In this document: positions 30,909 to 38,324 of the stretch, one piece after another
Layout: each line of letters begins with the position of its first letter
Numbering within the stretch: position 1 is the stretch's first letter
Assembly (NCBI GenBank): GCA_029260765.1
Contig: JAJDCP010000108.1
Location: forward strand, 1 to 64,000
Reading direction: 5' to 3'
DNA: 64,000 nucleotides
DNA from: Planctomycetota bacterium
GTDB taxonomy: Bacteria; Planctomycetota; J058; JAJDCP01
The notes under the pieces: model-generated
What the model was told of the DNA's origin: nothing
What the model saw: the letters and a program-made list of their open reading frames with translations, nothing else
Databases searched by the model: none
Made by a program: the position numbers and the translations under genes

Positions 30909-31448
30909 TCAGTGGGCAAGCAGTTGTTTCTTGAATTCGAGCACCTGGGTACGCAGGCTTCGGTCAACGACCAGATTGCCGATCTGGACCGAGATGCCCC
31001 CCAGCAGTTCTTTGTCAACTTCGGCTTCGACGCGGACCGAAAGCTCGGTCACTTCGGCCAGTTTTTTCTCAAGCGCCTCGGTCTGACTCTTGGTCAGGGG
31101 AAATGCCGAACGGACCTTCGCCACAGCCCTCTTGAAGTGCCGGTCGACGAAGCCGCGGAAGGCGTGCGCCATGCCGAGCAAGTAGGGCGTCTTGCGGTTG
31201 TGGACGACCAGGTCGAGCAGCCGCAGCAGCAGCGGGTCGAGCTCAGCCCGCTCACCCAGGGCACGCAGTGCGTCAAACTGGATGTCCAGGTCGAGGGTGA
31301 GATCCGCGAGCAAAGCCTGAATGTCTGCATGGGTCGCCAGCACTTCCGCGAACTCTCGGAATTGCACGGCGAGTGCGTCGAGGTCTTCCTCGGGCGCTGC
31401 ATTCAACAGTGCGAGAGCGTATCGATTGTAGACCAGCTTTTCCTTCAC
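30909..31448 (-). CDS. atpH: ATP synthase delta subunit (OSCP)
   Basis: A 179-residue peripheral-stalk cap protein. It opens with YNRYALALLNAAPEED and ends with the family's RVEAEVDKELLGGISVQIGN and VDRSLRTQVLEFKKQL. The GTG start overlaps the stop of the b-prime gene (GTGA), and GGAG lies just upstream. It joins the stator stalk to F1. Confidence 0.95.
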   Translation of the reverse strand: MKEKLVYNRYALALLNAAPEEDLDALAVQFREFAEVLATHADIQALLADLTLDLDIQFDALRALGERAELDPLLLRLLDLVVHNRKTPYLLGMAHAFRGFVDRHFKRAVAKVRSAFPLTKSQTEALEKKLAEVTELSVRVEAEVDKELLGGISVQIGNLVVDRSLRTQVLEFKKQLLAH

Positions 31449-32365
31449 GACGCGTTCTCCTGGAAATGGGCTGAGAACGCCTCGAACTCCGTGAGGAACT
31501 TGTTGACCAGGCGTTCCTGATCATCCTTGGTCACGTTCTCTGCTAGAACGGTCTTGGCACCTGCGCAGGCGCCGATCACAATGCGGTCGCCGAAATTCTG
31601 TCTTGCGCGCAGGTGCTCGATCTCCGTGAACTCCTCTTCGGCAGCGTCGAGGCGCTTCTGGGCCAGTTCTGTTTCCAGGGCGATGCGCTGCTCCTCGGCG
31701 TCGGCAGTCCGTTTCGCGTCTGCCAGAGTCTCTTGCTTGGTCCTGTCGAAGTTCTCGAGTTTCTTGCGGATCTCGAGAAAGGCTCCCTGAGCCTGTTCGC
31801 GGTCGCCCTGGGCTGCGTCAAGATCCCGCTCGATGCGTTTGCCGCGTTCTTCGAGGTAACCCTTCATCGGACCCCAGCCAAAGTAGGTAAACAGGAAGAC
31901 CAGCACGGCGACGTTCAACCAGGTGACATAGCCGGCGTAGGCGGCCTCGGCGACGCGTCGCTTGGCCCAGTCAGCGAACAGGCCCAGCTTGACGGCGCGT
32001 GGTGCAGCGGCCGGCAGCCCGGTGGCTTCGGCCTTTGCCTTCTCGCTCAGCTCTACCAGCTCAGCGCTGCTCAGCTCTACCAGCCAGGTCTCATACTCTC
32101 TCTGGAAGCGGCGGATCATCTTCTCGTCGCTACCCGCACGGACACGGAACTCTGCGAGAAAGCCCCAATCCACGCCTGCAGGAGGAGGCGTATCGTCCTT
32201 GACGATATCGTTTGCCAGCACGGACTTGTAGGTATCTGTCGTCGCCACGCTCTCCGGGTAGCCGCGGCCCCAGGAGAGGAAGCAGATCAGCCATATGATC
32301 AGATAGACCACTGTCATGGCGATCAGAACGGCTTTGACCGGTTTGGCCTTCGGTTTGTCGGGCAC
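31445..32365 (-). CDS. atpF: Enlarged b-type ATP synthase stalk subunit with two TM segments
   Basis: A 306-residue b-like subunit, about twice the usual length. A first TM segment (about 12-32, VLIAMTVVYLIIWLICFL) precedes roughly 110 residues that should lie in the periplasm. A second TM segment (147-164, LNVAVLVFLFTYFGWGPM) then starts the normal b subunit, with FGWGPMKGYLEERGKRIERDL and a long coiled coil. Two TM segments put the C-terminal coiled coil back in the cytoplasm, as needed. The GTG start has GAGG 9 nt upstream. It pairs with the other b gene next door. The role of the extra domain is unknown. Confidence 0.88.
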   Translation of the reverse strand: MPDKPKAKPVKAVLIAMTVVYLIIWLICFLSWGRGYPESVATTDTYKSVLANDIVKDDTPPPAGVDWGFLAEFRVRAGSDEKMIRRFQREYETWLVELSSAELVELSEKAKAEATGLPAAAPRAVKLGLFADWAKRRVAEAAYAGYVTWLNVAVLVFLFTYFGWGPMKGYLEERGKRIERDLDAAQGDREQAQGAFLEIRKKLENFDRTKQETLADAKRTADAEEQRIALETELAQKRLDAAEEEFTEIEHLRARQNFGDRIVIGACAGAKTVLAENVTKDDQERLVNKFLTEFEAFSAHFQENAS

Positions 32366-32376
32366 GTTTCTCGTCC

Positions 32377-32994
32377 TCAGAGTTCTCGGCCCAGCATTTT
32401 GGCCGCAACGGCCTTGCTGAGCTTGGGGATCTCCCGATCGACGTCTTCTTGCTGGGATTCCATCTGTGCGATCAGGTCGCTGCGTACACCGGCGATGTTC
32501 GTCTTGAGCACTTCCTGGCGCTGGATGAGCTGCGCGTGCGCCTTGCCCTGGCTGGCGTGCACGCGTTCGCTTACGAGGCGTGCGCCTTCCAGCCGTGCAT
32601 CGGCCAGCTTCTGGTCATATTCCGCTTGCATCGCCTTCGCTTTGGCCTTGAAGTCTTTGGCCTCACGATGGTTGCGATGGATCAAGTCGTGCCGTTCATC
32701 CAGCACCTTGATCGTGGGCCTGAAGACCAGCTTGCCCATGATTCCCAGGAAGATCGAGAAGATCAGAACCTGCAAGATCAGGGTGGCGTTGGGATTCAAC
32801 ATGCCGCGCACGGCCTTGTAGTTGCCCGTCCCGTCTTTCCCGCCATAGGGATAGCGGTCGGACAGGGGCTCCACCGTGTCGACCTTGTCGGTCGCCGCGG
32901 GCTGGTCTGGTTGTTCGGCCGGCAGTTCTTCTTGCGCCGCCAGCGGTAGGCTGACGAGCAATAGGAACAGACCGAGCAGGACCTTGCGATACAT
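32377..32994 (-). CDS. atpF: ATP synthase b subunit with N-terminal signal peptide
   Basis: A 205-residue b subunit. An apparent cleavable signal sequence (LLGLFLLLVSLPLAA, 6-20) is followed by an acidic periplasmic stretch of about 45 residues. The usual b-type TM segment (LQVLIFSIFLGIMGKLVF) and a cytoplasmic coiled coil then follow, with DERHDLIHRNHREAKDF. The start ATG 32994 has only AGGA close by. The gene lies 4 nt before the single-hairpin proteolipid's stop in transcription order. Two different b genes imply a heterodimeric stalk. Confidence 0.9.
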   Translation of the reverse strand: MYRKVLLGLFLLLVSLPLAAQEELPAEQPDQPAATDKVDTVEPLSDRYPYGGKDGTGNYKAVRGMLNPNATLILQVLIFSIFLGIMGKLVFRPTIKVLDERHDLIHRNHREAKDFKAKAKAMQAEYDQKLADARLEGARLVSERVHASQGKAHAQLIQRQEVLKTNIAGVRSDLIAQMESQQEDVDREIPKLSKAVAAKMLGREL

Positions 32995-32998
32995 GATC

Positions 32999-33283
32999 CT
33001 AGCCCTTCAACACGAACAGCATGAGCAGCGCGATGACCAGCGAGTAGATACCGGTCGACTCCGAAACGGCCTGGCCGATCAGCATGGTGCGGGTCAGCAG
33101 GGGAGCGTTTTCGGGGGTGCGGGCGATACCTTCGCAGGCACGACCGGCGGCGTAACCTTCACCGATGCCCGGGCCGATGGCTCCAAAGCCCATGCAGATG
33201 CCGGCGCCGAGGAACAGGGCAGCATTCTGCAGTGCCACACCGTCAAAAGAGATCTCTGAGAGAAAAGTGAGAAGGTCCAACAT
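32999..33283 (-). CDS. atpE: ATP synthase c subunit, single hairpin, two-carboxylate type
   Basis: A 94-residue proteolipid. Helix 1 has GFGAIGPGIGEGYAAGR and helix 2 has GQAVSESTGIYSLVIALL. The ion-binding carboxylate is Glu75. Ser76 and Tyr80 together with Glu42 in helix 1 match the ligand pattern of Na+-binding c rings, in the Glu32/Glu65 version known from Fusobacterium nucleatum. A hydrophobic N-terminal extension of about 20 residues precedes helix 1. AGGAG lies 10 nt upstream of the ATG. It probably shares the rotor ring with the larger proteolipid encoded just upstream. Confidence 0.95.
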   Translation of the reverse strand: MLDLLTFLSEISFDGVALQNAALFLGAGICMGFGAIGPGIGEGYAAGRACEGIARTPENAPLLTRTMLIGQAVSESTGIYSLVIALLMLFVLKG

Positions 33284-33309
33284 CGCTTGCCAGCTCCTAA
33301 AAAGGTGGT

Positions 33310-34029
33310 TCAGACCACAAAAACCAGAATGATGGCGATAACCAGTGTGAAAACCGCCGGCGACTCTGCGATCGCCATTCCCAAAACCATCGTTCGTGTT
33401 ACCGAGCCCGTGGCCATCGGGAAGCGGCCCGCGCCGAATGTGGCTCGGGAGGCGGCGTAACCCTCGCCGATTCCAGAGCCGATGGTGCCGAAGCCGACAC
33501 ACGCCCCTGCAGCGAGATATTTGGCGAGTCCGGAGAAGCTGACCTCCGGAGTCAAGGTGACCTGCATCAGGACCAGAGAGATGACGAAGGCGAAGACGTT
33601 GGGCGATTGCGTGATCGCCATGCCCAGGATCATCGTACGCTCTGTCAGGCCCTTGGCGCGCGGGTTGCGGCTGATGTTTCGTGAGGACTCACTGGTGACG
33701 AGCCCCAGCCCGATGCCCGCTCCGATGGAGGAGAAGCCGATGGCCATGCCCGAACCCAACAGCGCGCCGATCGTGTGCCACTCGTACGCTGAGGGCTTGG
33801 TGAAGCCCAGCAACAGCGCGACCACGAGGGCGAAGATACCAGGGGTCTCGCTGAGGGCCTGGCCCAACAGCATGTTGCGGAAGGTGATCTCGGAGTTCTT
33901 CGGCTGGCGTTGCATAGCGAAGACGGCTGAGCCGCCTGCCATGCCGACGCCGATTGCCGAGCCGATGGCGCCGAAGCCCATCGCAATGCCGGCACTCAGG
34001 TATCGCGCCACGTCCACCCAGTCTTCCAC
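33310..34029 (-). CDS. atpE: Triple-hairpin ATP synthase c subunit
   Basis: A 239-residue proteolipid made of three c-type hairpins in one chain. Each has a Gly-rich helix 1 (AMGFGAIGSAIG, AIGFSSIGAGIG, CVGFGTIGSGIG) and a helix 2. The ion-site residues are Glu61 (LSETPGIF), Gln141 (ITQSPNVF, codon CAA at 33607-33609) and Glu222 (AESPAVF), so the middle hairpin has lost its carboxylate. Hairpin 3 also has Glu189 in helix 1; hairpins 1 and 2 have Val28 and Leu108 there. AGGAG lies 6 nt before the GTG start. Fused c subunits with lost carboxylates are known from V-type ATPases, some archaea and the Acetobacterium woodii hybrid ring. Confidence 0.93.
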   Translation of the reverse strand: MEDWVDVARYLSAGIAMGFGAIGSAIGVGMAGGSAVFAMQRQPKNSEITFRNMLLGQALSETPGIFALVVALLLGFTKPSAYEWHTIGALLGSGMAIGFSSIGAGIGLGLVTSESSRNISRNPRAKGLTERTMILGMAITQSPNVFAFVISLVLMQVTLTPEVSFSGLAKYLAAGACVGFGTIGSGIGEGYAASRATFGAGRFPMATGSVTRTMVLGMAIAESPAVFTLVIAIILVFVV

Positions 34030-34041
34030 GACAATCTCCTG

Positions 34042-34824
34042 TTATTCGTTCACTTCGACACTGATATAAGTCAGCGTCAGCATGGTGAATACGAAAGCCT
34101 GGACGGTCCCAACGAAGAACACGAAGAAGAAGTTCAACCCCACGGGGAGGAAGAAGTAGTTCACCAGCCAGGACACCACGACGACGATGATCGCGCCGCC
34201 CTTGATGTTCCCGAACAGTCGAAAGCTGATCGACAGCACCTCAGCGATCTTTCCGATCACGTTGAGCGGGAAGAAGACGAAGTTCGGCTGGAAAAGCCCT
34301 TTGATGAAATTCCAAACGCCCTTGAAAAAGCCGCCTACGCCGGGGCCGCCGTGGATACGGAAGTGGCTGACCAGTGAGATGCAGAAGCCGAGAATTCCCA
34401 GGGCGAAGGGTGTGTTCACGTCGGCAGTGGGCTCGTGCAGGAAGGGAATGAAACCCAACACGTTGCACAGCACCAGGAACAGAAACAGCGTGCCGATCAG
34501 CGGCAAGTACTTGCGGTTTTGCTCCGCCTTCTCAAATCCCAACGAGTCGGCGACAAGCGTGTCGAAACCCCCGACCAGCAGCTCCCAGGCCGACTGGAAC
34601 TTGCCAGGGATCATCGAGCGCTTGCGCCACAGCACGATCGCGCCGACCAGCAGGAGGGCGACGACGACAAGCGTGTCTGTGATCGTGTGGGGGTTGAACT
34701 CGAACAGGGGGCTGCGCAGGATCGCGTAGTCCTGATACCACTGCGCCCAGGTGTCGTCCTTGCCCATCAGGTGCATCAGCCACCCGATCAGGTTCCAGAC
34801 TTCTTGCCTCGCGATATGTTCCAC
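34042..34824 (-). CDS. atpB: ATP synthase a subunit
   Basis: A 260-residue membrane subunit with at least five TM segments. It carries the essential stator Arg in SISFRLFGNIKGG and a downstream GTVQAFVFTMLTLTYIS helix. It forms the half-channels against the c ring. The start is GTG, 3 nt from the atpI stop, with only a weak GGGG site. It precedes the two c genes, the usual order. Confidence 0.95.
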   Translation of the reverse strand: MEHIARQEVWNLIGWLMHLMGKDDTWAQWYQDYAILRSPLFEFNPHTITDTLVVVALLLVGAIVLWRKRSMIPGKFQSAWELLVGGFDTLVADSLGFEKAEQNRKYLPLIGTLFLFLVLCNVLGFIPFLHEPTADVNTPFALGILGFCISLVSHFRIHGGPGVGGFFKGVWNFIKGLFQPNFVFFPLNVIGKIAEVLSISFRLFGNIKGGAIIVVVVSWLVNYFFLPVGLNFFFVFFVGTVQAFVFTMLTLTYISVEVNE

Positions 34825-34827
34825 AAT

Positions 34828-35211
34828 TCAGCCCCTTGCGAACCTGAGCCCGTTGAACACCAGCACAACATGGCTCGCGAAGAGCCCTGCAGCGCATGCG
34901 GCAAAGGAGAAAACCTCAGGAAAGATCAACGCGATCGCCAAGGCGATCGCCATCAGCGGAAAGCGCATGCCGACGCCAGCGAAGGACATCCGCGCGGCCT
35001 GGCGCGGGTCCTTGACGTCTTGCATGCGCCGAGCGTTCCGGGCCAGCAAGCGAAAGTTGATCAGGCTCGCAATGCCACCGAGCACGACACCCAGGGCGAC
35101 GTTGCTGTGGCCTGCGACAAGCGCCGTGAACGCGGCAAGGAGCACAAGCATGCTGGCACCACGGTCAATCTTCCGCACCATCTGCAGGATCGACTCCGAG
35201 GTTTCCGCCAT
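34828..35211 (-). CDS. atpI: AtpI-like membrane protein
   Basis: A 127-residue protein with four hydrophobic segments (MLVLLAAFTALVAG, VALGVVLGGIASLINF, FPLMAIALAIALIF, FAACAAGLFASHVVLVF), matching the ATP-synthase I family. These assist c-ring assembly in several bacteria. ATG 35211 lies within the upstream atpZ gene (47-nt overlap); upstream in-frame codons are possible starts. It is second in the atp operon. Confidence 0.82.
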   Translation of the reverse strand: MAETSESILQMVRKIDRGASMLVLLAAFTALVAGHSNVALGVVLGGIASLINFRLLARNARRMQDVKDPRQAARMSFAGVGMRFPLMAIALAIALIFPEVFSFAACAAGLFASHVVLVFNGLRFARG

Positions 35212-35590
35212 TGAGCTTTCCATCCTTGTCGAGGTCACGAAAAAGCAACTTGCTTGCGCCGACGAATCCGCCGGCAACCCCCAACACCACGCCGGTGGCT
35301 GTGATCACCCCGCCAGCTCCGAGGAGCTTGTCGAGGTAGTGGCCTGCGAGCAGGCCCGCCACAACAGCAGCCGCCACCACCAACCCGAGCTGTGTGACCA
35401 GACCCAACGCCTGGTACAAGTCGGCCTCCGTGGAGTGGCCACCGAGCATCATTCTCTCGCGAGCCTGACGCCCCCCGTCTTTGGCGCGCAACGCCTGCAA
35501 GCCGGAGGCCTTGTCATGCGGATCTTCGGTTGCGGAGTCTCCGGGAATTTCCCCGGTAGATGCATCGCCTGGTTCCGAAGGGCCTTTCAT
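35165..35590 (-). CDS. atpZ: AtpZ-like small ATP synthase membrane protein
   Basis: A 141-residue protein. A hydrophilic N-terminal part (1-70) is followed by two TM segments in the ATPase_gene1/AtpZ pattern: LGLVVAAAVVAGLLAGHYLD, then VLGVAGGFVGASKLLFRDLD. AtpZ and AtpI have been linked to Mg2+/Ca2+ handling or rotor assembly. ATG 35590 has AGG 8 nt upstream and lies about 66 nt from a strong promoter, so this opens the operon. The longer open frame upstream crosses that promoter and is not used. Confidence 0.8.
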   Translation of the reverse strand: MKGPSEPGDASTGEIPGDSATEDPHDKASGLQALRAKDGGRQARERMMLGGHSTEADLYQALGLVTQLGLVVAAAVVAGLLAGHYLDKLLGAGGVITATGVVLGVAGGFVGASKLLFRDLDKDGKLNGGNLGVDPADGAED

Positions 35591-35622
35591 AACTCGTGCC
35601 TGCGCGTGTACTTGCAAGACTT

Positions 35623-35638
35623 TGTGATTTTTTTCACA
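35623..35638. promoter_or_regulatory. Perfect CRP-type palindrome in the atp leader
   Basis: TGTGA-N6-TCACA with six T residues between the half sites is an exact match to the CRP/FNR-family consensus. It is centred near 35630, about 25 nt downstream of the predicted atp transcription start, a position from which a regulator would more likely repress. Confidence 0.5.
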
Positions 35639-35662
35639 GAGTCGTTGCCCCAAAGCGCGGTC

Positions 35663-35691
35663 TTTGTAACCCAGCCATGGTGCAGTGTCAA
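35663..35691 (-). promoter_or_regulatory. Sigma-70 promoter of the atp operon
   Basis: On the minus strand TTGACA (35686-35691), a 17-nt spacer and TACAAA (35663-35668) point at atpZ. Transcription should begin near 35656, giving a 66-nt leader that contains the CRP-type palindrome. Confidence 0.65.
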
Positions 35692-35800
35692 TGGAAAAGA
35701 GCGGAATATCCGGCTGAAACTCGGGCTGACTTGCCCTCTCCAGGCCACTGTCCGGACCGAAAGCCAGACTTTGCCCGTGGAAAGACAACCTGGTTGGTCA

Positions 35801-35828
35801 GAAAACAAGGGGCGCATGCGCGCCCCTG
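35801..35828 (-). terminator. Rho-independent terminator upstream of the atp operon
   Basis: An 8-bp stem AGGGGCGC/GCGCCCCT with a 4-nt loop is followed on the minus strand by TGTTTTCT. It lies about 185 nt after the stop of the 36013-36300 gene and insulates the atp promoter. Confidence 0.7.
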
Positions 35829-36012
35829 TCAGCCTTGTCTGGATCCGTCACCAGGTTCGTAGCGAGGGCCCGGATGGCCGAGAGAATTTGCGCTTGAGCA
35901 GCGCAGACGCTACGCGTGTATCTTCGAGCAGCGAGAGGTCGAATTCGCCGGCCAGGCGGGGCCGCAGCAGGAGCTGGTGACGGATTCGGGCGAACCGGAT
36001 CGGTCCGTTCGG
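35829..36012 (-). other. Coding-like in-frame extension after a stop codon
   Basis: Directly after the TGA of the 36013-36300 gene the same frame stays open for about 54 codons and reads like protein (RHQLLLRPRLAGEFDLSLL, then EDTRVASALLKRKFS), ending in TGA before the terminator. There is no clear start codon. It could be a readthrough tail, a gene split by mutation, or chance in GC-rich DNA. Confidence 0.3.
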
Positions 36013-36300
36013 TCACTCAAAGATCCCTTCGACCACGTACTTGGCGAATTTCTCCTCGCTCTCTTTTGAGACGCGCATCTTGATTCCTTCGAATTCATCG
36101 CCGTTGCGTTGCCGCAGCACTTCGAGCCCTTGCGCAAGGGTCCTCGGTGATATGTACAAAGTGCGCTCTTCGCCCGACCCCGTGCGGACGTTGACGACAG
36201 GCGCATAGCCCCGGAAGGTGTAGACGACGTAGGGCTCGCAGATGAGCTCCATTTCGACGGGGTCGACCGTCACCTTGATGGCTTCCAGCCTCTCTGTCAC
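36013..36300 (-). CDS. Hypothetical 95-residue protein
   Basis: I do not recognise this protein. It seems to be a small beta-rich domain (VTVDPVEMELICEPYVVYTF, then RTLYISPRTLAQGLEVLR) followed by a helical tail with many Lys and Glu. It has one Cys and no signal peptide. The GTG start at 36300 has AGGAG 6 nt upstream. The longer open frame above it is Arg/Gln-rich and unlikely to be translated. It follows the Lys-rich helical gene at 36395. Confidence 0.65.
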   Translation of the reverse strand: MTERLEAIKVTVDPVEMELICEPYVVYTFRGYAPVVNVRTGSGEERTLYISPRTLAQGLEVLRQRNGDEFEGIKMRVSKESEEKFAKYVVEGIFE

Positions 36301-36394
36301 TGGTTTCTCCTTCAAAAAAACCAGTCCCCTGCAGTTGCCCGGCCGTGACTCGGTCTGCCGGCGCCTGCTTGGAGGGGACGTCTTGTTTGCGTTG

Positions 36395-37084
36395 TTATTC
36401 TTCTTCTGTAGTTGCTTGGCTCTTCTTTGCAGCGGGCTTGGCTTCTGCGGTTGCTTGGCTCTTGGCTGCATCGGGCTTGGTGGGACTCGGGGTTTCCGAG
36501 GCCGGCTGGGAAGCGGTCAGGCGCGACATCACGTCTGCTTTGTCGAACAAGTACTTCTGCTTGTATTTGCGGATGTAGTTGTTGATCGTCAGCAGCGGGC
36601 GCTCTTCAGCGTACCCTTGCTTCTCGAACTTCTTGGCCCATTTGGCGCACTTGCCGATGTGGAGCTCGGAGAACAGGTCGTGGTGGTCCCGGCCGATCAG
36701 GTACAGGGCGTTGAGGAGCCACTGCAGCTCTTCCACCGGGATGCCGCCCGACTTGGCCCGGGAGCGCGAGCCGGACTTGCCCTTCTTCTCTTTCTTGATC
36801 TTGGCGGTTTCGACGTGCAGCTGCTGGCGTTGGAGCTCCTCGGCCACCCGCGAGTAGGAGCGGGCCTGGATGGCATTGTCGGCGTCGAAGATCTCCTTGA
36901 GCTCTTCGACCTTCTGCGCCGGTTCGTTCAGTTTCTCGAACGCGGCCTCAAGATCGTCACCCTTCAGGGCTCTCTTCGAGGCCAGGATGCCTGACTCGAT
37001 GCCCTCACGCAGCTTGCGGAATTGTTTGATCTGTTCCTGGCGCTCAAGTCTTGCGTCGAGGGCGCCTTCAGTAGTCGTCTCCAT
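36395..37084 (-). CDS. Hypothetical helical, Lys-rich protein
   Basis: A 229-residue protein that I cannot assign. It is almost wholly helical: a coiled-coil region from about 8 to 95 (LERQEQIKQFRKLREGIESG) and a basic KIKKEKKGKSGSRSRAKSGG patch. A conserved-looking middle follows (LQWLLNALYLIGRDHHDLF). The tail is an Ala/Lys/Pro-rich low-complexity region with repeated KSQAT motifs, histone-H1-like in composition. ATG 37084 lacks an evident Shine-Dalgarno site. Nucleic-acid binding is conceivable from the charge alone. Confidence 0.6.
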   Translation of the reverse strand: METTTEGALDARLERQEQIKQFRKLREGIESGILASKRALKGDDLEAAFEKLNEPAQKVEELKEIFDADNAIQARSYSRVAEELQRQQLHVETAKIKKEKKGKSGSRSRAKSGGIPVEELQWLLNALYLIGRDHHDLFSELHIGKCAKWAKKFEKQGYAEERPLLTINNYIRKYKQKYLFDKADVMSRLTASQPASETPSPTKPDAAKSQATAEAKPAAKKSQATTEEE

Positions 37085-37456
37085 GGATTCGTTACCGTCT
37101 GTTGGTTGTCGGAATGGAACCTGGGGTCCAGGCCGTAAGTTCCCCTCTTTGCTGCTGCGCCGAAGGGGTGCTGGTTCTTCGGGCTGACCCCGGCTGCCGC
37201 GCCTGCGTGCGGACGGGAAGCGTGGTCGGCAACCCTTCTCTCCGATTCTTGAGAGGCGAAGGGTGCAGCGGCCAATGCCAGGACTCTCGAGGACAGGCAC
37301 GCTCTCGCGTGTGCTCTAGCTCGAAAGCCGCGGCCAGCGCACTCCCGCCGCTGGTGTGGCGCGGTAGGTTTTGGGGCCAGGACTCTGTTACTTTATACTG
37401 AGCGCCTCCCCAGGCAAGAGAAATCACAGCGCCCTCGCTGCCCCGAGGGGCAACTC
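37085..37456. other. Intergenic region without recognised gene
   Basis: This 372-bp stretch holds several GC-rich inverted repeats, including a CCCCTCGGGG-type hairpin right after the stop of the 37457 gene that may weaken its transcript end. No ORF here looks coding. No convincing minus-strand promoter for the 37084 start is visible. Confidence 0.4.
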
Positions 37457-38119
37457 TCAGGAAGCGATCTGTCCGCGCATGCGCTCGGCGAGGGGCGGAG
37501 GGCGGATGGCAAAATCTCCGGTTCGGTAGTCGATCAGGTAGATGTTGCGGTCTATGTCCCGCACCTCGATGACGTCCTGGCACAGGCGCAATCCTTCGCC
37601 GAAATCGGCGGCGCCAAATGACTCCCATTCGATGCGGCCTTCGAGATTGACCCGGTACATCGAAGAGGTGCCGTGGACGATCACAGCCTGCTTGTCGCTC
37701 GGCACGCGCAAGGCCTTCATGCGACTCCCCTCAAGGCGTCGCGCCCAGAGGAATGCACCATTGTCGAGCGAAAGGGCATACAGCGTGGCGTAGAACCCGA
37801 GGAAGAGGATGTTGTCGACACGGCGGCAGGCCTCGACATCGAACGGCTGCCCTTCTGTGTCCGATGCGATGAACGCGGACCAGACGGTTTTGGAGTCGTC
37901 TTCACGCACAAGGCAGGCGAGGGTCTGGCAGTGACGGTTCAGCATGGCCGCGGCTTGCTCGGGCGGCAACGCTCGGCCATCGAAAGCGGTGAAGCTCGCA
38001 GCGCCGATCAGTCCGCGAAGCTCGTCGACCGAGGCGCGTGGCAGAGTCCATTCAGTGACCTTGATCAGGCTGCCGACCTTGTACTGCAGGCTCTTCTGGG
38101 TCTGGTTTTCGAACAGCAA
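37457..38119 (-). CDS. Hypothetical protein with beta-propeller-like segments
   Basis: A protein of about 220 residues that I cannot assign firmly. The C-terminal half has strands typical of PQQ- or WD-like propellers (ATLYALSLDNGAFLWARRLEG, VIEVRDIDRNIYLIDYRTGDF). The N-terminal half is mixed alpha/beta. It has no signal peptide. The TTG at 38119 has GAAGGA 9 nt upstream. The frame is open to another TTG at 38185, but a promoter-like pair overlaps that part, so the shorter form is preferred. It is divergent from the acyl-CoA ligase gene. Confidence 0.6.
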   Translation of the reverse strand: MLFENQTQKSLQYKVGSLIKVTEWTLPRASVDELRGLIGAASFTAFDGRALPPEQAAAMLNRHCQTLACLVREDDSKTVWSAFIASDTEGQPFDVEACRRVDNILFLGFYATLYALSLDNGAFLWARRLEGSRMKALRVPSDKQAVIVHGTSSMYRVNLEGRIEWESFGAADFGEGLRLCQDVIEVRDIDRNIYLIDYRTGDFAIRPPPLAERMRGQIAS

Positions 38120-38173
38120 GGTCTGTCGTCCTTCTGCGTTCGGTGGAGAGCTCGGCTCAAGCCACAGGACATT

Positions 38174-38204
38174 AACATACCACAAACTGTGCTCAGCTCG
38201 TCAA
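38174..38204 (-). promoter_or_regulatory. Possible promoter for the 37457 gene
   Basis: TTGACG (minus strand, 38199-38204) and TATGTT (38174-38179) are separated by 19 nt, which is long. If used, transcription starts near 38165 and the TTG at 38185 cannot be the start. Confidence 0.35.
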
Positions 38205-38227
38205 GGCGCCCGCCATCGGGGAAAGAG

Positions 38228-38255
38228 TTGCGCGTGGGCCTCGTCCGGATAATAT
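38228..38255 (+). promoter_or_regulatory. Promoter of the acyl-CoA ligase gene
   Basis: TTGCGC, a 16-nt spacer and TAATAT lie 70-97 nt before the start codon, giving a leader of about 60 nt. Confidence 0.5.
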
Positions 38256-38324
38256 AGGCGGCCTGTAAACCATTCCAGGTCGGGCCTGAGTCCTGGCCGT
38301 ATCAGACCATTCAGGAGGTGCCCG

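Noticed and set aside
35591..35788. N-terminal extension of the AtpZ-like gene to 35788
   Set aside because: It would run across a strong promoter and the CRP-type palindrome and has no family resemblance.
37371..37399. Plus-strand TTGGGG-N17-TATACT promoter-like pair
   Set aside because: It points into the antisense side of the 37457-38119 gene and no plus-strand gene follows for 900 bp. The -35 is weak.
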